A DNA stretch of 11,643 bases from Anaerolineae bacterium (GCA_030612585.1 JAUWNP010000138.1:1-11643), one strand, 5' to 3'; numbered from the stretch's first letter, positions 1-6,744 are shown. Translations and numbers: made by a program. The notes: a model not told the origin generated them from the sequence alone.

Positions 1-2461
1 CCACCTCCCAGGTCACGTAGAGGTTGAAAGCCGAAGGCATTGGCATAGGATCGCGAGCAGCCGAGATGAGCGGGAGGTTCTTGTGGGCGCCCTCGCTGGC
101 GATGAGCACATCATCCCGGCTGGCCGGGTTGGCCAGGTCTATGCGAGCATCCCTCACGTTGCCTGCAGTGTCGGTGAAAAAGACGTGCACACGGTCGTCG
201 CTGAGCTCATCTTGCTCCCACTGCCCCACTATCACGTCAACGGCGTGGATAGGCTCGCCGTGGCCGATCGTCGCCCACAGGTTCCAAGTCTCGCCGTCGT
301 CCGTGGACTTGTAGACCTTGATCTCGCCGTCCTCGGTGTCGGGGCGCGTGCTCACGGCCACGTACATATCGCCGTTGTCGGCGTTGTCGGTGCCGTAGGC
401 GTAGACAGAACCGATGTGGATCGTCCTGTTGGTGTCTTTGGCAGAGTCGTCGTATCCCTCCAGAATCATCGAAGGGTCACCGAAGAGGTGGAAGGACCAG
501 TGAAACGGCTGGTAGTTGTTGTTCCAGAACTTGTTCGTGTAACGGATCTTGGCCTCGTAGAGCGACCGGCCGACCGTGTAGTGATTCTGGATCAGATTCT
601 CGACGAAGTAGTAGCCGACGGTGTTGTAGTTGCCATGGTCCGGCTTGCTCCAGCCGGCTGATGATGTGGGACCAGGGCTGGAAAAGCCAACCACGCCAGC
701 GGCCGCTCCCCGGGCGAGCAATTCACCACCAGTGTTTTCGGTATAACCGCCCGGATCCGCCATCGTTTGGTCCGGGATTGGCCAGGGGGGCGTGACCAGC
801 ATGAGAGTGTTGCAACCAAGGAGTTCGACGATGGAGGGATGGGTAGTCGTCAGCGAAGCGACGTCTTGGAGCCGGAACAGATCGCTCCACGCCCACTCGC
901 CCGGATCTACCTGGCCAGTGACCGTCAGGGTGTCGTGGCTCCACACGTGACCGGATAGCCCTCCTGGGCCCCCATGGTCGGAAAGAATCGCCAGCCCGTG
1001 GCTTGTATCGTTCCAGGCAGCCACCACGTTGGCCGGACTGGTGTCGTAGTCTACCGTTCCCGTGTAGGTGCTGGTGCCCAGCCCGCTCTGCTCGTAGATA
1101 AGAGTGTGGGACCAGCCGTTGGGGTCCAGCAGGTGCTCACGGATGTACTCCGTCATAACAGCGCCGTCACGTTTGCTGGTAGCGCTATGGATGGTGGCAT
1201 AGCCGGCCGCCATCAGGGCGCTGTGCTTCCAGGAGCCATCGTCTTGCTCAAAGGTGATCATCGCCTGGACGGCGGTCCCCACCTCCGTGGCGTCGTTGAG
1301 GGGGATGCGCCCGACCAGGACGTCGGGCTCCACGGTCATCTCATCGTCGTCCAGTTCGCCCCAACGCACGTCGCCGTCGCTATTCCACACCTCTTCGCCA
1401 GTGCCGCCGCCGGACAACTTGGCGAAGAAGTGATCGGAGCGCAGCCCCCACCCCGTGTCCGCATAGTAGACGCGGCGCGTGGGAATGACTTGCAGGTCGC
1501 CGACCAGCATGACGTAGCGGATGCCCCACTCGCTGGACGGGTACTTGTCGTGCAGGAAGTTCCACACCTCCTCGGCCACGTCAACCCCGGAGTAGTTGGC
1601 GTTGATCCACTCCAGGGTGACGACGTTGACGGTGTGGCCCAGGCTCTCCTTCCAGGTCTTGAAGGAGGCGATGGCCGCGGCCATCGTCTCGTCCTCCACG
1701 ACGATGACGTAGTCGTACAGGCTGTTGGCTGGCGCCAGAGGTGTGACGCCAAGGCCATCGTACCAGGCCTGGGCCTGGTCAAAGTTGACCAGGTGGCGGG
1801 CGATGACGTCGTCCAGTACGTGATCATCGCGCAGCCGCTCGACCTCGCGCCAGGCCGGGCTGCCGGGCTCGGGCAGCCGGTATTCGATGGTCACGAGCAG
1901 CGTAGGGTGGAAGCGAAGCACACCGGACAGCGGCCGGTATGAGAAGGGCTGGAAGGCCACCCGGGCGTAGGTGTAGCGCCGCCACTGGCCCTGGCCCAGG
2001 TACTCCCCAACCTGTCCGGGGTAGGGCTCGTCGGTCGCGTATACTCGCTCCCGATTGGCTTCCCAGCGGGCTGCGGCCCGGTCAGCATCTTCCGCCGGGT
2101 CGAACACTGCCGGTCCGACCGGCGTGATCTGGTAGCGGCCCACTAACTCGACGGTGTGCGGGGTCTCGAAGCGCACATCGGTCACCTGAGCCCCCGGCGG
2201 CAGGGCAATGAGAAAGGTGCGGGCAGGGAGTTCAGGCTCCCCGGGGGCGCCGAAGAAGCCAAAGTCGTCATCCATCTGGATATGCGTCTGGCCGTCGCCC
2301 CCTTCGTACAACGAGTACTCGCCTGCTTCTAGCGTGATGGTGAGCATGCTGGCGGCCGCCTCCACCGGACCAACCAGCCCGGCGCTGACGCCACCGATGC
2401 CTAGTCCGGCCAAGACCAGCCCGGTTACCAGCAAGCCAATAAGTTGTTTCATCTGTTTCAT
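1..2461 (-). CDS. Secreted gingipain-like C25 family cysteine peptidase, 3' end beyond window
   Basis: An open frame of 820 codons runs off the left edge, so the C-terminus is missing. I chose the ATG at 2461 because AGGAGG lies 6 nt upstream; a second in-frame ATG is at 2452. Residues 8-26 form a hydrophobic signal peptide with no lipobox Cys. Residues about 60-190 (GEPELPARTFLIALPPG) resemble the C25 propeptide. The peptidase domain spans about 245-668: YDYVIVVEDE strand, VMLVGDLQVIPTRR, VEPDVLVGRIP, the His in SDHGG (His496), the Cys in ELLGCNT (Cys550), and the family-typical LFGDPSM near residue 661. Spacing between His and Cys is wider than in gingipain R. After it comes a sialidase-like segment with an Asp-box (STDDGETW, 719-726). 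Known for the family: secreted Cys endopeptidases, including PorU, which removes C-terminal sorting signals. Substrate here is unknown. The His/Cys assignment is by motif only. Confidence 0.88.
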   Translation of the reverse strand, partial: MKQMKQLIGLLVTGLVLAGLGIGGVSAGLVGPVEAAASMLTITLEAGEYSLYEGGDGQTHIQMDDDFGFFGAPGEPELPARTFLIALPPGAQVTDVRFETPHTVELVGRYQITPVGPAVFDPAEDADRAAARWEANRERVYATDEPYPGQVGEYLGQGQWRRYTYARVAFQPFSYRPLSGVLRFHPTLLVTIEYRLPEPGSPAWREVERLRDDHVLDDVIARHLVNFDQAQAWYDGLGVTPLAPANSLYDYVIVVEDETMAAAIASFKTWKESLGHTVNVVTLEWINANYSGVDVAEEVWNFLHDKYPSSEWGIRYVMLVGDLQVIPTRRVYYADTGWGLRSDHFFAKLSGGGTGEEVWNSDGDVRWGELDDDEMTVEPDVLVGRIPLNDATEVGTAVQAMITFEQDDGSWKHSALMAAGYATIHSATSKRDGAVMTEYIREHLLDPNGWSHTLIYEQSGLGTSTYTGTVDYDTSPANVVAAWNDTSHGLAILSDHGGPGGLSGHVWSHDTLTVTGQVDPGEWAWSDLFRLQDVASLTTTHPSIVELLGCNTLMLVTPPWPIPDQTMADPGGYTENTGGELLARGAAAGVVGFSSPGPTSSAGWSKPDHGNYNTVGYYFVENLIQNHYTVGRSLYEAKIRYTNKFWNNNYQPFHWSFHLFGDPSMILEGYDDSAKDTNRTIHIGSVYAYGTDNADNGDMYVAVSTRPDTEDGEIKVYKSTDDGETWNLWATIGHGEPIHAVDVIVGQWEQDELSDDRVHVFFTDTAGNVRDARIDLANPASRDDVLIASEGAHKNLPLISAARDPMPMPSAFNLYVTWEV

Positions 2462-2484
2462 TGCTCTCCTCCTGGTCCAGACTC

Positions 2485-2545
2485 GAGAGATCTCTCTGCA
2501 CTAAGCGTACCGCTGGGCCGGGGCCGCCTCCCCTTCACAGTGAAG
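2485..2545 (-). promoter_or_regulatory. Leader of the C25 gene with two palindromes
   Basis: Two short palindromes sit upstream of the C25 start: a perfect 12-bp GAGAGATCTCTC at 2485-2496 and CTTCAC-A-GTGAAG at 2533-2545. They could be operator half-sites or chance. I did not find a convincing -35/-10 pair here. Confidence 0.25.
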
Positions 2546-2572
2546 AGGGTAAGCCGTCCCGGCCCACATAAC

Positions 2573-2582
2573 CGTTCAGTGG
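2573..2582. repeat. Target-site duplication, left copy
   Basis: CGTTCAGTGG, identical to 2691-2700, directly flanks the inverted-repeat element at 2583-2690. The match could be counted as 11 bp if the following T is included. Confidence 0.75.
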
Positions 2583-2690
2583 TATCTTCTCAATATCTTG
2601 GGGCAAGGGCAGCGTAGGGCGGTTTTGCTAACCGCCACATGGTCGGATAGCAAATCCGACCTACTTTCGCCCCAACTTTTTGAGAAGATG
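2583..2690. mobile_element. MITE-like 108-bp palindromic element
   Basis: The ends are imperfect terminal inverted repeats of 22 bp (18 matches by my count): ATCTTCTCAA at 2584-2593 against TTGAGAAGAT at 2680-2689, and TTGGGGC at 2598-2604 against GCCCCAA at 2669-2675. Inside are two more hairpins, GGCGGTT/AACCGCC (2618-2636) and GGTCGGAT/ATCCGACC (2641-2661). A 10-bp direct repeat flanks the element. It has no coding capacity, so any movement would depend on a transposase elsewhere. It lies between the stop codon of the broken gene at 2694 and the C25 gene. The family is not recognised. Confidence 0.75.
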
Positions 2691-2700
2691 CGTTCAGTGG
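2691..2700. repeat. Target-site duplication, right copy
   Basis: Second copy of CGTTCAGTGG. On the minus strand it covers the last sense codon (His) and TGA stop of the broken gene, so the insertion hit that gene's stop region but left its reading intact. Confidence 0.75.
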
Positions 2701-2975
2701 TTCTTGAGCATACAGGGTAGGTAGGTGCAGCAGCAGCCGTTACCCGTGAGCGTGGGACTGGCCGGCCCCAACAAGCGATACCCCCCGCCGCTGGTCGTGC
2801 CGTTCGCGCGCCAGGCCAGACTGGTCAGGTAGTAGCCCCCGCCGGAGGCCGTCCCTTGCTCGATGGTGTACCATGCAGACTGGTCAGCCTTCCCGCCTGA
2901 CGATCATATCATCAGCAGGCCGTTTCGCAGCACGTCCAGCGAGACGCGAAACGTGAAACGCAAAACGTGAGACAT
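2694..2975 (-). pseudogene. Remnant of a Gly-rich secreted protein with YLP-type C-terminus, in-frame TGA
   Basis: Read on the minus strand, an ATG at 2975 opens a 23-codon frame closed by TGA at 2906-2904. The same frame then stays open for about 69 codons to TGA at 2696-2694. The downstream part reads SAWYTIEQGTASGGGYY, then NGTTSGGGYRLLG, a run of three Cys, and ends TYLPCMLKNH. This resembles C-terminal halves of a common Chloroflexota secreted family with repeated GGGYxL motifs and a YLPL tail (recognised from memory). No start codon lies after the internal TGA, and the N-terminal part has no signal peptide and is partly encoded by a 7-bp repeat. A strong AGGAGGTGA sits upstream near 2988. 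I read it as a decayed gene end; stop readthrough is a less likely alternative. Confidence 0.6.
2944..2971. repeat. Four 7-bp tandem repeats (ACGYRAA type)
   Basis: Units are ACGCGAA, ACGTGAA, ACGCAAA and ACGTGAG. They underlie the N-terminal codons of the broken gene at 2694-2975. A weaker, decayed relative (ACGCGTGAAACGTGA) is near 6701-6715. Confidence 0.6.
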
Positions 2976-3013
2976 CACATACACATCACCTCCTCCCCTC
3001 ATTGACGAGAAAG

Positions 3014-3088
3014 GGTGCTGAGTCAGGACCAGCCCCATGACGGAGAACTGACGCCGGCCTATCCATTGCTGTCCTGGCATCCGCTGTT
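3014..3088 (-). repeat. 75-nt 3' flank, copy A
   Basis: This segment begins immediately after the stop codon of the 440-residue propeller protein. It aligns without gaps to 6106-6180, with 57 of 75 positions identical by my count. Copy B also directly follows a stop codon after a ...RN tail. It contains GGGCTG/CAGCaCCC, which could form a short stem before TTTCTC, a weak terminator candidate. It is either a duplicated 3' untranslated segment with a function or a footprint of gene duplication. Confidence 0.6.
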
Positions 3089-4411
3089 CTACTGGTGATT
3101 GCGCAGCGCCAGCGGCAGGTAGACGTGATAGGGCCTCACGAACCGCCCACGGATCTCGTAGTCGCCGATCGGCCAGTTATCCTCCTCGACCACCAGGCAG
3201 TCCCCGGAGGAGGCACAGGCCACAGCCGGATAGGCTTGTGAGTCCGGGCCATTGTCTATGGCAAACTCGTCGCCCGCGGGCGAATCCTGACCCGGCATCA
3301 CGTAGCGCCCGTATACGTCCTGGCCTGACGCGCCGGGGTCATAGTAGCGCCAGGCCACCAGGTAGCCGTAGCCTGCCCCATACGCCACGGCTGGGTCAAC
3401 GTGGAGGTTGTTGTCGCCGACTCCGTCGATTTCGAAACCGCCGGGGGCTCCCTGCAGTGTGCCGGTTCCGCTCACCCGCCGGGCGAAGATGTCATAATCG
3501 TCGGTACCCGAGGTGCCATCCTCCCAGACGACCAGATACTCGTCCGGGCCGGCGGCCACAGCGGGAAAGTCTTGGTCATAGGAGTCGTCGCAGATGTGGA
3601 TTTCACTGCTGAGCGTCCCCAAATTGGCCGAAGCCACCTTGCCATAGATATTGCCATTACTGCCAACCCCGAAGGTATAGGCAATCAGGTATTCGTTACG
3701 CGCCTCGTTGTAGGCTACGTCCGGGAAGACTCGTTCCTCGCCCGTCCCGGTGGCAATGTTGACCCCGCTTGCCCCTCCCAGCGCTGTCCCGTCCCTGTCC
3801 ACGCGCCGAGCGTCAATGTCGCGCAAGCTGCCTGCCCACCAGTTCTCGTAGACCACGAGGTACTCGTTGTTCTGGCTGCTGTAGGCCACGGCAGGGTTCC
3901 ACTGCTTGTCGTTGTCCTGATTGATTGGGAATTCGGCATATCTGGCATTGCCTAGATCGCTCCCATCCCACTTGACCAGTCTGGCCCAGATGTCGTAATC
4001 GTTAGAATTGACCTCATAGGTGTAGACGATCAGATACTCGTCTTGCGTGGGGCTATAAGATACGTCTGGTTGCCAGTTCTTCTTCCCCGCATCAGAGACC
4101 ACGCAGAAATTGCTCAGCAAGGTTCCATCGCCGCGTACCCGCCGGGCGTAGATGTCCCACGTTCCTCCACCTTGGTCGTTATACCACACCACCAAGTACT
4201 CGTCGTGGTTGCTGTTGTACGCCACTGCGGGCAGGCGGTTGTCAACCGTGTCAACCCAGATGTTGATGAACGGGTCAAGTATCGGGGACTGTACGGCCGC
4301 TGGGTCGGTTCCAGCGCTCACCGGCTGGGCCAGCCCTTGATCGGGGATAGCCACGAGGGCCATCAGCAGCCCCAGCGTCAAGACCAACGTGAACCAATGT
4401 GCTTTTTTCAT
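3089..4411 (-). CDS. Secreted seven-repeat beta-propeller-like surface protein with YLPL tail
   Basis: A 440-residue protein. The ATG at 4411 follows AAAGGAGAA at normal spacing. The first 34 residues form a signal peptide (MKKA start, long hydrophobic core, LAQ or VSA cleavage region). The rest is seven repeats of about 50-58 residues with the consensus P-A-V-A-Y...EYLVVW...DIYARRV...DGT, the last one degenerate (PAVACASSGDCLVVEED). Seven repeats of this size suggest one seven-bladed propeller; the blade assignment is inference. No enzymatic motif is visible, so ligand binding or adhesion is possible. It ends VYLPLALRNHQ (430-440), the tail shared with the next gene upstream. The gene starts 62 bp after the beta-helix gene and probably shares its transcript. 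Confidence 0.85.
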   Translation of the reverse strand: MKKAHWFTLVLTLGLLMALVAIPDQGLAQPVSAGTDPAAVQSPILDPFINIWVDTVDNRLPAVAYNSNHDEYLVVWYNDQGGGTWDIYARRVRGDGTLLSNFCVVSDAGKKNWQPDVSYSPTQDEYLIVYTYEVNSNDYDIWARLVKWDGSDLGNARYAEFPINQDNDKQWNPAVAYSSQNNEYLVVYENWWAGSLRDIDARRVDRDGTALGGASGVNIATGTGEERVFPDVAYNEARNEYLIAYTFGVGSNGNIYGKVASANLGTLSSEIHICDDSYDQDFPAVAAGPDEYLVVWEDGTSGTDDYDIFARRVSGTGTLQGAPGGFEIDGVGDNNLHVDPAVAYGAGYGYLVAWRYYDPGASGQDVYGRYVMPGQDSPAGDEFAIDNGPDSQAYPAVACASSGDCLVVEEDNWPIGDYEIRGRFVRPYHVYLPLALRNHQ

Positions 4412-4452
4412 CGCTTATTCTCCTTTATTGATTTCGGGTGCCATGCGCCTGG

Positions 4453-4469
4453 GAGGTGCGTCGCACCTC
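4453..4469. repeat. Compact hairpin between the two surface-protein genes
   Basis: GAGGTGC-GTC-GCACCTC is a perfect 7-bp stem with a 3-nt loop, 4 nt after the stop of the beta-helix gene. No T-run follows on the minus strand, so a classical terminator is unlikely. It may be a dispersed palindrome or an mRNA-stability hairpin. Confidence 0.45.
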
Positions 4470-4473
4470 TCCG

Positions 4474-5982
4474 CTAATAGTTGCGCAGCGTCAGTGGCAA
4501 GTACACGTACAACACTTCAAACGCTCCGAGGTCGTACCCGCCACCCTGTGGGCGGGGGTTCCCGTCTATGTCGGTCGTCAGCCAGGGGACATCCAGCCCG
4601 CGATCCACGGCCGGCGAGCCGGGCGGCACGCGGTAATCGGCCGTCAGCAACGGGTCCTCCAGGATACCGTTCGTGCCGGTGAGGGGATCGGAGGTGTCGT
4701 AAAAGAGATTGGTGTCGGCGGCGAGGGTGAGGCTGGCAGGGTGCGAGGCGAGAATGCCCACCGGATTGCCAGCCAGCAGGTTGTTGGTCATGGTCAGGAC
4801 GACGTACCCCCACGTCGCGATGCCATCTGGACTATTATCGGCGACGGTGTTGTTCACCAGAATGGCCGGCGTGGGATCAGGGATGAGGTGCACCAGGTAC
4901 ATCCCGCCGCCGCAGAAACCGCCGCCGTTCCGCACAATCAGGTTGTTGGCCATCGTCACCGGCGTGATGCTGCGGATATACATCCCGCCGCCAGCGCCGC
5001 TGGTGTTGCTGATGATCCGGTTGCCCGTGATCTCAAGGTCGCTCCAGGCACTCTCCAGACCGCCGCCATTCCCCGAGACGCTCCAGTTGTCCTCAATGTG
5101 GTTGCCGGCCACGCGGACTTTTCCACCACTCACGTACAGACCACTGCCGTAGCCGTTCGTCGTCCTGCTACCGACGTTGCCCCGAATGACGTTGGTCAGC
5201 ACCTCGCCCCACGCCAGGCTCGTCAATTTGACCCCGCCGCCCCTGCACTGGTTTGCCCCGTGCCCCAGGTTGTCCACGATCTGATTCCCCACCAGGGAGG
5301 CTTCACCGCCAAGAACGTAGACGCCGCCGCCATCACCGTTGCTGGCGGGATCGGTGCCGGCGATGTTGCTCACGATCTGGTTCTCCACCAGGGTCGTCAG
5401 GTGGCTGTCGTCCTGGGAGTAGGAGTATATGCCCCCGCCCCATCCCCGGCCTGAGTGGCTGCCCAGGTTGTCGGTGATGACCGAGTGGGCCACCAGCAGA
5501 TTGGTGTTGTCATTAAATATCCCGCCGCCGGCGCCCATACCGGTCAGGTTGCCCGTCCCATCGCCGTTGGTCAGCGTCAGGTGGTACAACTCGACGTGAC
5601 CGGCGTTGGTGATGCTGATCACCGAGCCGCCCCACTGCGCGTCCAGCACCGTCTGGTACAGGTCCGGGTCGTGGGCATTGCAGTCCGGGGCATAGCCACC
5701 AATGACCCTCAATTCTCTGGTAACCACGGCCACCGTGCCGCCGGGGGCGTACGTGCCGCCAGCGATGCGGATCTCGTGGCCCGGTGAGGCTGCGTCCACG
5801 GCGGCCTGGACGGAACTGTAGCAACTTCCGCAGTCGCCGCCGCACCCACTCCCACTCTCATTGACACAGTGGATGTTGGGATCGGCTCGCGCCGGGATCG
5901 TCGCGCCCAGCCAGAGCAGCAGTGCCGCCAGCGCCAGGCTCAGCAAGGCGGCCAACGTACAGTGAAACAGTTGCTTCTTCAT
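4474..5982 (-). CDS. Secreted right-handed beta-helix surface protein with YLPL tail
   Basis: A 502-residue protein. The ATG at 5982 has GAGGAGG about 8 nt upstream. Residues 1-33 are a signal peptide (MKKQ, long Leu/Ala core, PARA before Asp). A four-Cys region follows (CVNESGSGC, CGSC), then the N-terminal cap VQAAVDAASPGHEIRIAGG. The body carries eight GGG(I/V/L/M)-type turns (GGGIFND, GGGIYSY, GGGVYVL, GGGVKLT, GSGLYVS, GGGLESA, GGGMYIR, GGGMYLV), each near an N-x-I-x-x-N ladder, as in pectate-lyase-like beta-helices. A C-terminal cap follows (EDPLLTADYR, GSPAVDRG, DIDGNPRPQGGGYDLGAFE), then the tail VYLPLTLRNY (493-502). No catalytic residues of a polysaccharide lyase are evident; an adhesin or structural role is equally possible. 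The C-terminal region is paralogous to the remnant at 6256-6447. Confidence 0.87.
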   Translation of the reverse strand: MKKQLFHCTLAALLSLALAALLLWLGATIPARADPNIHCVNESGSGCGGDCGSCYSSVQAAVDAASPGHEIRIAGGTYAPGGTVAVVTRELRVIGGYAPDCNAHDPDLYQTVLDAQWGGSVISITNAGHVELYHLTLTNGDGTGNLTGMGAGGGIFNDNTNLLVAHSVITDNLGSHSGRGWGGGIYSYSQDDSHLTTLVENQIVSNIAGTDPASNGDGGGVYVLGGEASLVGNQIVDNLGHGANQCRGGGVKLTSLAWGEVLTNVIRGNVGSRTTNGYGSGLYVSGGKVRVAGNHIEDNWSVSGNGGGLESAWSDLEITGNRIISNTSGAGGGMYIRSITPVTMANNLIVRNGGGFCGGGMYLVHLIPDPTPAILVNNTVADNSPDGIATWGYVVLTMTNNLLAGNPVGILASHPASLTLAADTNLFYDTSDPLTGTNGILEDPLLTADYRVPPGSPAVDRGLDVPWLTTDIDGNPRPQGGGYDLGAFEVLYVYLPLTLRNY

Positions 5983-6016
5983 CGCTTCGCCTCCTCATCT
6001 ATACTTAGGGACTCAC

Positions 6017-6034
6017 AGAGCCTACCGTGGCTCT
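6017..6034 (-). other. 5' UTR hairpin of the beta-helix gene
   Basis: AGAGCC-TACCGT-GGCTCT forms a 6-bp stem with a 6-nt loop next to the expected transcription start, about 35-50 nt upstream of the ATG. It may stabilise the 5' end of the mRNA. Confidence 0.4.
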
Positions 6035-6063
6035 ATGATAGGGTCTGCGGCGCCTCCTGTCAA
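6035..6063 (-). promoter_or_regulatory. Sigma-70-type promoter of the two surface-protein genes
   Basis: On the minus strand TTGACA (6063-6058), a 17-bp spacer and TATCAT (6040-6035) form a near-consensus promoter. The predicted leader to the ATG at 5982 is about 45 nt. No other promoter was seen in the 62 bp before the propeller gene, which supports a two-gene transcript. Confidence 0.7.
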
Positions 6064-6105
6064 GTTTCACTGCGCCGAACATCTACTTGGCCACTTGGCG
6101 AAATC

Positions 6106-6180
6106 GGTGCCGCGCCAGGGCCTGCCCCGGCGGAGAGAACTGCCCCCGGTCCATCCGTTGCTGTCCTGCCATCCGCCGTT
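6106..6180 (-). repeat. 75-nt 3' flank, copy B
   Basis: Gapless partner of 3014-3088. It starts directly after the stop codon of the LVVRN tail remnant, so the homology crosses that stop codon (GCGCAAT is shared on the other side). It ends about 43 nt before the -35 box of the beta-helix promoter. Confidence 0.6.
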
Positions 6181-6201
6181 CTAATTGCGCACCACCAGCC
6201 C
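6181..6201 (-). pseudogene. Last codons of a lost YLPL-tail gene (LVVRN stop)
   Basis: Read on the minus strand, 6201-6181 encodes G-L-V-V-R-N-stop. The frame is closed upstream by a TGA, and the preceding sequence (about 6202-6245) is palindromic repeat-like sequence, including CGAGTACTCG, rather than coding. The 3' flank homology to the propeller gene argues that this is a true gene end, not chance. Confidence 0.45.
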
Positions 6202-6255
6202 TTCGACCCTTCAACTGGGCTCACCGCCACGAGTACTCGCGGTGGCAGGGCAGGC

Positions 6256-6447
6256 TCACCTCAGGACAAACGGCAGGTATACCTCCCACGGCATCGTCCC
6301 CTCATACGCCCCGATGTCGTACGCGATCCCCTGCAGGCGGGCATTCCCCTCCAGGTCAGTTGTTAGCCAGGCGATGACGAGCCCGGCGTCCACAGCGGGG
6401 GCCCCGCACACAGGCGATAGTCCGCCGTCAGCAGCGGGTCCTCTTCA
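6256..6447 (-). pseudogene. Frameshifted C-terminal remnant of a beta-helix paralogue
   Basis: The minus strand reads EDPLLTADYRL, then shifts frame around 6397-6405 (one base fewer than the 502-residue gene), then reads AVDAGLVIAWLTTDLEGNAR...YDIGAYE and ends VYLPFVLR with TGA at 6258-6256. The order and spacing match the C-terminal cap and tail of the beta-helix gene (EDPLLTADYR, PAVDRG, WLTTDIDGN, YDLGAFE, VYLPLTLRNY). The rest of the gene is absent. The remnant abuts the stop codon of the small ORF at 6445, which marks a recombination or deletion junction. Confidence 0.8.
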
Positions 6448-6666
6448 TTGTCTCTCCTTCTCTCGTCGTGGCACTTTGCTCTCCGGCGCCTGCACCCAGC
6501 GCCGGATAAAGGACATCAGAGACCCCTCGTCGGCGAAGGCGGCACGCTCACCCGACTGAACGTGCTGCACCTGCCCGCGCCAAGGCAACTGACCTGTTCC
6601 CGCTTCCCGCCAGAAGCGGAGGATGAAGGTGTTCAGCGGTGGGTTGGGGCCACGATTGTTCAACAT
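6445..6666 (-). CDS. Small hypothetical protein (73 aa)
   Basis: The start ATG at 6666 has a weak GAGG upstream. The core FILRFWREAGTGQLPWRGQV followed by HVQSGERAAFADEGSLMSFIRRW resembles small proteins of about 70-80 residues that I recall from Chloroflexota and Cyanobacteria (pattern: F-x-x-R-x-W-x-E, WRGxVxHVxSGE, F-x-x-x-x-x-L-x-x-FI). No function is known to me. It has no signal peptide or membrane segment. It lies 199 bp downstream of the regulator on the same strand. A TTGACA at 6795-6790 might be a -35 box, without a good -10. The last residues (QAPESKVPRREKERQ) may be altered by the junction with the beta-helix remnant. Confidence 0.6.
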   Translation of the reverse strand: MLNNRGPNPPLNTFILRFWREAGTGQLPWRGQVQHVQSGERAAFADEGSLMSFIRRWVQAPESKVPRREKERQ

Positions 6667-6744
6667 AGGATGCCTCGCTTTTGGATGACGGTAACGTGGG
6701 ACGCGTGAAACGTGAGCGGGTGATACAACCGACGATCTAAGGAA

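Noticed and set aside
974..1942. 322-codon plus-strand open frame
   Set aside because: It lies wholly antisense to the C25 peptidase frame, which carries clear family motifs; the plus-strand product has no recognisable domain or ribosome-binding site and reflects GC-rich codon bias.
2583..2690. Structured RNA or riboswitch upstream of the C25 gene
   Set aside because: The hairpins are better explained by the terminal inverted repeats and target-site duplication of a small mobile element.
4453..4469. Rho-independent terminator between the two surface-protein genes
   Set aside because: The stem is strong but no U-run follows, and the next gene lacks a visible promoter, so full termination here is unlikely.
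4438..5454. 338-codon plus-strand open frame
   Set aside because: Antisense to the beta-helix gene; its composition is the mirror of the Gly-rich repeats there and it has no start signal.
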